Positions 5,766 to 12,003 of a stretch of DNA of 16,952 nucleotides are shown in pieces (positions within the stretch are counted from its first letter, which is position 1; every line of letters starts with the position of its first letter). Source of the stretch: an uncultured Eubacteriales bacterium (GTDB taxonomy: Bacteria > Bacillota > Clostridia > Oscillospirales > CAG-272); assembly GCA_934462885.1 (NCBI GenBank), contig CAKSJC010000015.1, forward strand, positions 1 to 16,952. The letters run 5' to 3'. The position numbers and the translations under genes are program-made. The notes under the pieces are model-generated. The model had not been told where the DNA came from. It was given only the letters and a program-made list of their open reading frames with translations, and ran no database searches.

Positions 5766-6638
5766 ATGTATAAAGTTGCAATAATCGGAAGTGAAAACAG
5801 TCATGCCGAATGTTTTGCACAGGTCATCGCTCCCAGAAATGAAGAAAGCCGTTTCCCTGATATTGATTTGATCGGAGCCTGCGGCGACGAAAAAGCAAAC
5901 GCTGTCATTCACAGGAAATCTACTTGTCCAATACTGACCGACGATCCATATGCTTTTCTCGGAAAAGTCGATGCAGTCATGATAACGGCTCGCCACGGCG
6001 GACGTCACCTTGAATACGCTCGTCCGTATATAGAGCAGGGCGTTCATATTTGGATGGATAAGCCCATAACGACTTCCGTGGAAGACGCCAGAGAGCTTGT
6101 TGAGCTCGTTCATAAACATAATGTATTACTAACAGGCGGTTCATGTCTTGCTTATGCAAACGGTATAATTGAGTCAAAGAAACTGGTAGCCGAAAAAGGA
6201 GACGAAGTATTCGGAGGTCATGTTACAGCTCCGAATGTCGTTGAAGAAGAGAACGGCGGTTGGTGGTTCTATTCTCAGCACCTTATTCAGATGATCACGG
6301 AAGTATTCGGTCAGCACATTATTTCCGTTGAGACAAAGAAACCGCTTCACGGCTGCGGACTCCACGCAACGTATCACTATCCGAATTATGATGTTACGGC
6401 ATTTTTCGGAGTAGGATATTCGGTAACAGTATACGGACGCGGTTCTTTTGTAAGTTGTAAAGAAATAAAACTCCAAAGCGATTACTTTATGCCCGAACTT
6501 ACCGATATGGCGAACATGATGCGCCTCGGAACCGCTCCCCAGACTCCGGAAGAAGTTGTATATCCCGTCCTTGTAATTGACGCTACTATCCGTTCCATGA
6601 ATAACGGCGGAGCGCTCACGGAAGTGTGTTCGTTATGA
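5766..6638 (+). CDS. Gfo/Idh/MocA-family NAD(P)-dependent oxidoreductase
   Basis: The protein has 290 aa, somewhat shorter than the usual 330-380. The N-terminal Rossmann domain starts MYKVAIIGSENSHAECF, where the nucleotide loop is GSENSH rather than the common GxGxxG/A. The catalytic lysine motif appears as MDKPITTS (Lys99; usually EKP), and His172 in 'WWFYSQHLIQM' fits the conserved catalytic-site histidine. The C-terminal domain ends 'EEVVYPVLVIDATIRSMNNGG'. The family oxidises or reduces sugars, inositols and amino-sugar derivatives; the substrate here is unknown. I chose the ATG at 5766 because GGAGGG lies 5 nt upstream. The stop overlaps the NagA start (ATGA), so the two are translationally coupled, which argues that it acts in the same amino-sugar pathway. 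Confidence 0.85.
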   Translation: MYKVAIIGSENSHAECFAQVIAPRNEESRFPDIDLIGACGDEKANAVIHRKSTCPILTDDPYAFLGKVDAVMITARHGGRHLEYARPYIEQGVHIWMDKPITTSVEDARELVELVHKHNVLLTGGSCLAYANGIIESKKLVAEKGDEVFGGHVTAPNVVEEENGGWWFYSQHLIQMITEVFGQHIISVETKKPLHGCGLHATYHYPNYDVTAFFGVGYSVTVYGRGSFVSCKEIKLQSDYFMPELTDMANMMRLGTAPQTPEEVVYPVLVIDATIRSMNNGGALTEVCSL

Positions 6639-7807
6639 TGATTAAAATAAAAAACGGGAAAATAGTAACGACCCAGGAGATACTTACCGGACATAACCTT
6701 TATGTTAAAAATGGTGTGATCGCGGAGATAACTCCCGAAAATATCTCTGTCGATGAAGTGCGTGAGATTGACGCCGAAGGAAATTATGTTTCTCCCGGAT
6801 TTGTCGATACTCATACTCACGGTGCGGGAGGCGCGGATTTTCTTGACGCAACGCCGGAAGCTTACATCACTGCCGCAAAAATGAGCGGCTGTCACGGTGC
6901 CACTACTGTTCTTCCGACTATGACTTCCGTTGACTGCGACAGAATAATTAAAACTGTCCACGCATTTGATGAAGCTAAGAAAGATCCGGATATTGCGGAT
7001 CTTGCCGGACTTCATCTTGAGGGACCGTTCTTTGCGAAGTCTCAGAAAGGCGCGCAGGAGGACAGATTCATCCATCCGTTCGATATAGAGGAAACAAAGT
7101 CAATTATTTCGGCTACCGATAAGATTCTCCGCTGGACAGCAGCTCCTGAACTTCCCGGAGTCGACGAATTTGCAAATATCGTGACAAAGCACGGAATCCT
7201 GCCGTGCGTAGGACACACCGACGCAACGTTTGACGAGACAATCCACGCTTACGATATCGGATTCACTCATGCCACTCATCTTTATTCGTGTATGAGCACT
7301 ATTCACCGTGTGAACGCCTACAGAATCGCAGGGGCTCTTGAAGCGGCATACTTTCTCGACGGAATGACGGTTGAACTTATCGCTGACGGATGCCACCTTC
7401 CGGCGTCTCTTCTCAAGTATGCGTATAAATTTAAGGGGAGAGATAAGATAGCGCTTGTTACAGACTCAATGCGCGCTGCCGGAATGCCTGAGGGACCGAG
7501 CGTTCTCGGAAGTCTTGAAAACGGCATGGATGTAATAGTAGAGGACGGAGTCGCAAAGCTTCTTGATAGGACTGCTTTTGCGGGAAGCGTGGCTACTTGC
7601 GACAGACTCGTGAGAAATATGGTAAATCTTGCCGAAGTTTCGTTGGTTGATTCTGTATATATGATGGCAACGACCCCCGCGCGTATAGTAGGTCTCTCCG
7701 ACCGCGGCGAGCTGAAAAAAGGGAAGAGAGCCGATATAGTTATATTTAACGAAAACATTGAAGTTAAATATACGATCTGCGGCGGACGTGTGATTTTTAA
7801 AGGATAA
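6635..7807 (+). CDS. nagA: N-acetylglucosamine-6-phosphate deacetylase-family protein (NagA-like)
   Basis: The protein has 390 aa, normal for NagA. It is an amidohydrolase-fold metal enzyme: GFVDTHTHGAGG (His60, His62), the metal ligand Glu129 in 'GLHLEGPFF', His194 in CVGHTDA, His215 in THATHLY, and the catalytic Asp277 in VTDSMRAAGM. The family removes acetate from GlcNAc 6-phosphate to feed NagB. The usual 'HLYNAM'/'HLFNAM' substrate-contact motif is replaced by HLYSCM, which may alter specificity. The start is ATG at 6635, overlapping the previous stop; the next ATG (6638) is equally possible. No strong ribosome binding site is seen, consistent with translational coupling. Confidence in family is high, in exact substrate moderate. 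Confidence 0.87.
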   Translation: MMIKIKNGKIVTTQEILTGHNLYVKNGVIAEITPENISVDEVREIDAEGNYVSPGFVDTHTHGAGGADFLDATPEAYITAAKMSGCHGATTVLPTMTSVDCDRIIKTVHAFDEAKKDPDIADLAGLHLEGPFFAKSQKGAQEDRFIHPFDIEETKSIISATDKILRWTAAPELPGVDEFANIVTKHGILPCVGHTDATFDETIHAYDIGFTHATHLYSCMSTIHRVNAYRIAGALEAAYFLDGMTVELIADGCHLPASLLKYAYKFKGRDKIALVTDSMRAAGMPEGPSVLGSLENGMDVIVEDGVAKLLDRTAFAGSVATCDRLVRNMVNLAEVSLVDSVYMMATTPARIVGLSDRGELKKGKRADIVIFNENIEVKYTICGGRVIFKG

Positions 7808-7865
7808 CCGTGCGAATCAAAAAGATAAAGACTGCGCATAATATCAGAAAAAAGGCGGTGTGAAA

Positions 7866-8177
7866 ATGAGCATTATTGAATTAACAACGGAAAATTTTGA
7901 CCCCGAAGTAACAGCATCTGATAAAAAGGTAGTGATAGATTTCTATGCCGTTTGGTGCGGACCGTGCAAAATGCTTTCGCCTGTAATCGACGAGATCGCA
8001 GAGGAAAGAGAAGATATAAAAATTTGTAAGGTCAACGTAGACGAACAACCGGAACTTGCTGCACGCTTCGGTGTGATGAGCATTCCTACTGTTGCAGTTC
8101 TTGAAAAAGGAGCCGTCATAAACATCTCCGTCGGTTTTAAGCCAAAGGAAGAACTTCTCGAACTCATTGATGCTTGA
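7866..8177 (+). CDS. trxA: Thioredoxin
   Basis: The protein has 103 aa, a full-length single-domain thioredoxin. The active site is WCGPC (Cys31, Cys34) and the cis-proline loop is SIPT (Pro74). It reduces protein disulfides in the cytoplasm, receiving electrons from thioredoxin reductase. There is no signal peptide. I chose the ATG at 7866 because AAGGCGGTG lies 5-13 nt upstream; a GTG two codons earlier overlaps that site. It lies 58 bp after the NagA-like gene with no terminator between, and is followed by a strong terminator, so it appears to be last in the nag-like operon. Its reductase is not in this window. Confidence 0.95.
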   Translation: MSIIELTTENFDPEVTASDKKVVIDFYAVWCGPCKMLSPVIDEIAEEREDIKICKVNVDEQPELAARFGVMSIPTVAVLEKGAVINISVGFKPKEELLELIDA

Positions 8178-8191
8178 TCATTTAAGAAGTT

Positions 8192-8240
8192 AAAAATCGC
8201 GTATTTGTACATTTTTGGTACAATACGCGATTTTTTTTTT
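8192..8240. terminator. Bidirectional terminator between trxA and the DHHW-protein gene
   Basis: A stem of about 18 bp with one bulged base (8192-8210 with 8218-8235, loop ATTTTTG) is followed by ten T residues on the plus strand. The left arm starts with AAAAA, giving a T-tract on the minus strand too. It lies between converging genes and should end both transcripts. Confidence 0.9.
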
Positions 8241-8320
8241 GCTTAAATGTAATTTGCATTTTCATACATTTTATGAGAAACCAATACGCAAAGCCCGATG
8301 TGCGCTGCGTAAGGTTTTCT

Positions 8321-9427
8321 TCATTCAACGCGCAGCATTTCACTGTTTTCAATAACGCCCACGCTGAAAAGAAACAGAATGTCGGCGTTTTCGCTGTTTA
8401 CAAACTCTTTCAAGTGGTTGGAAGATATATATCGCATATCAACTGCGGTTATCTCGGAGTAGTATTCGATAAAAAGAGGGATAATCGAACTTCCGTATGA
8501 GTCTCTTACGACTATTAGACGTTTGTCATCGCCCGTATAAAGCGGATTTTTAATATTTATGACTCCCGCAGCTCCGCCGAGGAATATATCATATTTGTCA
8601 AGGCTGTGCGGATCGGAGAGCTTTTCTGTCATGTATACAGCGTCAACATTATCTGTCCGGCTTGAAACTTCCGCGCTTCTTGTCGCGTCGTTTTCAAGAT
8701 AATATATCGACTCGCTTTTTACAAAAAATGCCGATTGACCTGCATAGACTCCGCGAAAATCCGGTATTTCGCGCTTTTCGCGCGGAAGAGCATTTGTCGT
8801 GTCAATTCCCATAGCAGACAGTAATGCCTCAGCCGTCGGTTTTATTTCTTCTTCTCGCCAATGAGAATCGGTTCTGTAATATGAATCGAGAGAAAGATGC
8901 GGGAAAATATCTATATACTCGATTTCCGGTAAATTTTTCGTAAGATTTGAAACTACGGAATAATAATCTTTTTTCGGGTATTTTTTTGCTTCGATATACA
9001 TATTTTTCGGCGGTATTACGGATATATAGGCTTTTTTTCCGTCAGAAAGAAGAATATCCTTTATTTTTGAGATTTTTACAGCAAATTTTTCCGCATCCAG
9101 AGCGTTCTCGGAATAATCAAGCGCAAAAAGATGCCCCTTATAAATTCCGATATCGTTTGCGTCATAGCGTCCGGATAAAAGTTCGAATGAAGCGTTTATT
9201 CCGCGGAAGCTTTCGCGCAACGGAAACTGATCCGTCAGGTATTTTTCCATGTTCTGCATATACATTCCATCGGCAAACGTTTTTGCGGAAAAGGACGGGA
9301 GAGAGGCAAAAGCTCTGCGTTCGGAATTTGAGAGCTTCTTGTCCGGCAGGAATATGTGCAGGAGCGAAAAAAGTAAAATTATAAAGCAGAAAGAAAAGGC
9401 TGTAACGGCAGAAACGATTTTTTTCAT
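8321..9427 (-). CDS. DHHW-family (AlgJ/AlgX-like) membrane-anchored protein
   Basis: The protein has 368 aa. An N-terminal hydrophobic segment (about 7-27) is probably an uncleaved anchor or signal, placing the rest outside the membrane. The defining motif is YRTDSHWRE (Asp187, His189, Trp190), with a C-terminal 'VVRDSYGSSIIPLF' (Ser310) that could be the nucleophile of an SGNH-like hydrolase/acyltransferase fold. DHHW proteins are typically encoded beside MBOAT acyltransferases and are thought to finish transfer of acyl groups to a surface glycan, like AlgJ/AlgX in alginate acetylation. It starts 2 bp after the MBOAT stop, with only a weak AGG upstream, so translation is probably coupled. 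It is the last gene of its operon. The glycan substrate is unknown. Confidence 0.85.
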   Translation of the reverse strand: MKKIVSAVTAFSFCFIILLFSLLHIFLPDKKLSNSERRAFASLPSFSAKTFADGMYMQNMEKYLTDQFPLRESFRGINASFELLSGRYDANDIGIYKGHLFALDYSENALDAEKFAVKISKIKDILLSDGKKAYISVIPPKNMYIEAKKYPKKDYYSVVSNLTKNLPEIEYIDIFPHLSLDSYYRTDSHWREEEIKPTAEALLSAMGIDTTNALPREKREIPDFRGVYAGQSAFFVKSESIYYLENDATRSAEVSSRTDNVDAVYMTEKLSDPHSLDKYDIFLGGAAGVINIKNPLYTGDDKRLIVVRDSYGSSIIPLFIEYYSEITAVDMRYISSNHLKEFVNSENADILFLFSVGVIENSEMLRVE

Positions 9428-9429
9428 TA

Positions 9430-10797
9430 CTAAAACCTAAAGTATAGAAAAGGATTATACGACCCGTTTACAATATATGCGGTCGATATCAGCAGAAAAA
9501 CGGAAGTAAGAGCCGGTGTCAGAGCCGAGAAAAATTTTGTTTGAGACAGTTTTTTTGCGGTGCTGCAAACTAACGGAGTTGCTCCGATGATAGATGCTAA
9601 AAGAGTAAAAAAGTAGCTTTTCACATAATACAGAGATATCGTGTCCGTCGGATTTGAGAAATCAAAGAGTCCTGCAACAGTCGAAAAAATTTCAGAGACC
9701 GAGGAAGAATTAAAGATAATAAAACTGATCATAACAAGAAATAAGACCGAAATATGCCGTATGAACGATGGAATCTTCTCTATAAATCGGCTCAACATTT
9801 TTTCGATCGAAAGGAGAAGGGCAAAATAAAGTCCCCACAAAACAAAATTCCATTCCGCACCGTGCCAAAGTCCTGTGAGCATCCACACGACAAGTATATT
9901 AAATATATGTCTTAATGGAGAGACACGGTTTCCTCCCATTGGAATATAAACGTAGTCTCTGAACCAAGAACCCAGCGTCATGTGCCAGCGGCGCCAGAAT
10001 TCCGTTATACTTTTTGAGATATAAGGATAGTTGAAATTTTCCGGGAACGAAAAACCAAACATTTTCCCGAGTCCTATTGCCATATCCGAGTAGCCGGAGA
10101 AGTCATAATATATCTGAAGAGAAGCGGAGACGGCGTATGCCCATATGCCGAGCATAGATGTTCCAAGCGAGGAGCTAAGCTCGCCGAGAACGTTTGCTAT
10201 AAGAACTTTTTTTGAAAGTCCTATGGTAAATCGGACGATTCCCGCTGAAAATCCCTCAAGAGTGTGCTTCCTGTCGTAAAGTTCCCTTGATATGTCCGAA
10301 TATCTGACAATCGGTCCCGCAACAAGCTGAGGAAAGAGTGAAACATACAAAGCAAGGTTGAAAATGTTCCTGCTCGCGGTTGATTTCTCGCGAAAAACGT
10401 CTACCGAATAGGCGATTATTTGAAACGTATAAAATGAAATGCCAAGCGGAAGAGGGATTTTCGGTATGGGAATAGAAGCCGAGAAAAGATGGTTTACATT
10501 TGTGACGATAAATCCGCCGTATTTGCAGACGAGGAGAGGAAGAAGAGAAAAAACAAGAGTGAGCGATAGCCATAGCTTTCTCTTTTTACCCGATGATCTG
10601 TTAATAAGCAAAGCGAAAAAGAACGCTTGAGCTATTGAAAAAAGCATCAGAAAAATGTAAAGCGGTTCTCCGAGAGTGTAGAATAAAAGCGAAAAAATGA
10701 GAAGAACCGCATTTTTTGCTCCGGCCGGTACTGCAAAATACAAAATAAGAAGAATCGGAAGAAAAAAATACAAGAACGGAATGCTTGAGAAAACCAT
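9430..10797 (-). CDS. MBOAT-family membrane-bound O-acyltransferase (AlgI/DltB-like)
   Basis: The protein has 455 aa and about ten membrane segments, usual for the AlgI group. Hallmarks are 'SFYTFQIIAYSVDVFR' (about 121-136), 'FPQLVAGPIVRYSDI' (155-169), 'YYDFSGYSDMAIGLGKMFGF' (230-249), 'FWRRWHMTLGSWFRDYVYIP' (267-286, His272) and LTGLWHGAEWNF with the catalytic His312. The family moves acyl groups, usually acetyl, across the membrane to a polymer outside. The partner is the DHHW protein downstream. The ATG lies 2 bp after the stop of the DUF4358 lipoprotein gene and has no clear ribosome binding site, so it likely relies on coupling. I see no DltA/DltC or alginate genes, so lipoteichoic acid D-alanylation and alginate are not supported. 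Confidence 0.93.
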   Translation of the reverse strand: MVFSSIPFLYFFLPILLILYFAVPAGAKNAVLLIFSLLFYTLGEPLYIFLMLFSIAQAFFFALLINRSSGKKRKLWLSLTLVFSLLPLLVCKYGGFIVTNVNHLFSASIPIPKIPLPLGISFYTFQIIAYSVDVFREKSTASRNIFNLALYVSLFPQLVAGPIVRYSDISRELYDRKHTLEGFSAGIVRFTIGLSKKVLIANVLGELSSSLGTSMLGIWAYAVSASLQIYYDFSGYSDMAIGLGKMFGFSFPENFNYPYISKSITEFWRRWHMTLGSWFRDYVYIPMGGNRVSPLRHIFNILVVWMLTGLWHGAEWNFVLWGLYFALLLSIEKMLSRFIEKIPSFIRHISVLFLVMISFIIFNSSSVSEIFSTVAGLFDFSNPTDTISLYYVKSYFFTLLASIIGATPLVCSTAKKLSQTKFFSALTPALTSVFLLISTAYIVNGSYNPFLYFRF

Positions 10798-10799
10798 AA

Positions 10800-11468
10800 T
10801 TAACCGAGATTTTCAGAAACAGATCCGATGTTTGTATATACTCCTTCGGCAGCCTTTACGACAGCATTCATAATAGAATCGGCCTGATCGAGATCTCCCA
10901 TAACAAGGAATATATCATTATCAAGAATTACCGAGCGGACTGCTTCTGCGGAAACACATATCCATTTTGCGGGATTGATGTTCTTTGCCATAGCGCTTGC
11001 TATATCGTCGGTATTCGTGCCGTCAGTATGAACATAAATGAAAGAATATGCAAAAGATCCTACCATTGATTCTGAAAGTATAATATATTCAACTCCTGAT
11101 ATATCGGTAAGCCCGGTGTTGAATGTCACGGAATCCATATCGTTTTTTGATAATTCTCTTGTTTCTACCATCATTGGGAGAACATCCGAGCACTGACCGT
11201 ATACGTTTACGTCGATAAAGTTTATAGCGTCTTGTGCGCTTTTAACTTCTTTTACAGGATCTTTCTGTCCGTTATCATCAGTGTCGTCTATCATACCGTT
11301 GCCGTCTGTGTCTCCGAGTGTTGTGTCCTTGGTTTCGTTTGATGTGTCATTATTTATACTTTCGGCGGTTTCGGTGTTTTTCGAAGATTCCGAATCGTTT
11401 TCTTTGCCCGAGTTACATGATGTGAGTATAAGCGAAACGGCGAGAAGTGCGATAATGAGTTTTTTCAT
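10800..11468 (-). CDS. DUF4358-type lipoprotein with a calcium-loop-like linker
   Basis: The protein has 222 aa. The signal peptide MKKLIIALLAVSLILTS ends in a lipobox LTSC (Cys18), so it should be anchored to the outer face of the membrane. A low-complexity Ser/Asn/Glu/Thr-rich linker follows, containing DTDGNGMIDDTD (53-64), which has the spacing of an EF-hand or dockerin calcium loop. The C-terminal half, with 'SMVGSFAYSFIYV' and 'NPAKWICVSAEAV', resembles DUF4358 proteins of Firmicutes, whose function is unknown. I chose the ATG at 11468 because GGAGG lies 8 nt upstream. It is the first gene of a three-gene operon with the MBOAT and DHHW proteins, suggesting a helper role in surface acylation. 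The DUF assignment is by memory of the family pattern. Confidence 0.75.
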   Translation of the reverse strand: MKKLIIALLAVSLILTSCNSGKENDSESSKNTETAESINNDTSNETKDTTLGDTDGNGMIDDTDDNGQKDPVKEVKSAQDAINFIDVNVYGQCSDVLPMMVETRELSKNDMDSVTFNTGLTDISGVEYIILSESMVGSFAYSFIYVHTDGTNTDDIASAMAKNINPAKWICVSAEAVRSVILDNDIFLVMGDLDQADSIMNAVVKAAEGVYTNIGSVSENLG

Positions 11469-11484
11469 AGATAAAACCTCCAAA

Positions 11485-11499
11485 GCCGGGATGACCGGC
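11485..11499 (-). promoter_or_regulatory. Small hairpin just upstream of the DUF4358 gene ribosome binding site
   Basis: A 5-bp GC-rich stem, GCCGG-TCATC-CCGGC on the minus strand, ends 3 nt before the GGAGG. It could affect ribosome access or stabilise the transcript. There is no T-tract to make it a terminator. Confidence 0.35.
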
Positions 11500-11529
11500 A
11501 ATTTTTATTATCAATAGATTTGCGGGCTT

Positions 11530-11535
11530 ATTATA
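11530..11535 (-). promoter_or_regulatory. Possible -10 element of the DUF4358-MBOAT-DHHW operon
   Basis: TATAAT is present on the minus strand about 60 bp before the start codon. The base pairs 17 bp upstream do not resemble TTGACA and there is no extended -10 TG, so this may be a weak or regulated promoter. Confidence 0.35.
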
Positions 11536-11857
11536 CTCCGCAGCGTCGATTTTTATACATTGCTGCAAAATACTTCCTTAGCTGTCATATGCAGTATATC
11601 ATATAAAACTCAAAATATCAATACACACAAACAATAAATAAACAAGAATATACAGTGCGACAAAGAAATCAGAGTGAAAAGAAAAACAAATACTAACAAT
11701 CTGCAAGAACAATCAACAGAAGCGGATGGTGAAAGAGTTGCGGATAATAGGTTGTCCATTCGTTCTGCGAGAGAACGATCTATGACACATTCGTGAAACC
11801 GTTTCTCTGAACATATCGAGGAAATTTTCCACAGACGATAAATGCACAAATATGCGA
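11536..11857. other. AT-rich intergenic region without a gene
   Basis: No convincing coding sequence is seen. A 105-codon minus-strand frame (11610-11927) is rich in Cys, Phe, Ile and Tyr with no recognisable domain and crosses the aconitase promoter. The region holds a 7-bp inverted repeat TCGTTCT-GCGAG-AGAACGA (11760-11778), which could be an operator or fortuitous, and one DnaA-box-like TTTTCCACA near 11825. No RNA gene was recognised. Confidence 0.5.
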
Positions 11858-11907
11858 ATATTTTATGTAAACAAAATGCTGATATTTGCTTATATTTTAG
11901 GTAAACA
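11858..11907 (+). repeat. Two 16-bp direct repeats upstream of the aconitase promoter
   Basis: ATATTTTATGTAAACA (11858-11873) and ATATTTTAGGTAAACA (11892-11907) differ at one base and start 34 bp apart. The second ends 5 bp before the -35 box. Position and similarity suggest tandem binding sites for a transcription regulator of the acn-icd operon. The sequence does not match the CcpC dyad (ATAA-N7-TTAT) known from Bacillus citB. Confidence 0.6.
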
Positions 11908-11912
11908 GTGCA

Positions 11913-11941
11913 TTGACATTTATACATAAAAGTAGTATACT
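11913..11941 (+). promoter_or_regulatory. Strong promoter of the acn-icd operon
   Basis: TTGACA (11913-11918) and TATACT (11936-11941) are separated by exactly 17 bp, nearly the vegetative sigma consensus. Transcription should start near 11948, giving a leader of about 55 nt. Confidence 0.88.
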
Positions 11942-11942
11942 T
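11930..11942. promoter_or_regulatory. Dyad overlapping the -10 box of the acn promoter
   Basis: AAGTA-GTA-TACTT is a 5-bp inverted repeat with a 3-bp centre that covers the -10 hexamer. A protein bound here would block RNA polymerase. It is short, and part of it is simply the -10 sequence. Confidence 0.25.
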
Positions 11943-12003
11943 ATAAATATTATTTTATAGTTGTATAAATCAAAAGGTTAAATATCTTTGGCGGAGGGGA
12001 AAA

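Noticed and set aside
9430..10797. DltB of a D-alanylation operon
   Set aside because: No dltA, dltC or dltD neighbours are present; the DHHW partner points to AlgI-type acylation instead.
11822..11832. DnaA box or replication-origin signal (TTTTCCACA)
   Set aside because: There is a single imperfect match with no cluster and no origin-type genes nearby.
11610..11927. 105-codon minus-strand frame in the DUF4358/acn intergenic region
   Set aside because: Composition is atypical (many Cys, Tyr, Phe, Ile), there is no ribosome binding site or recognisable domain, and it would cross the acn upstream repeats.
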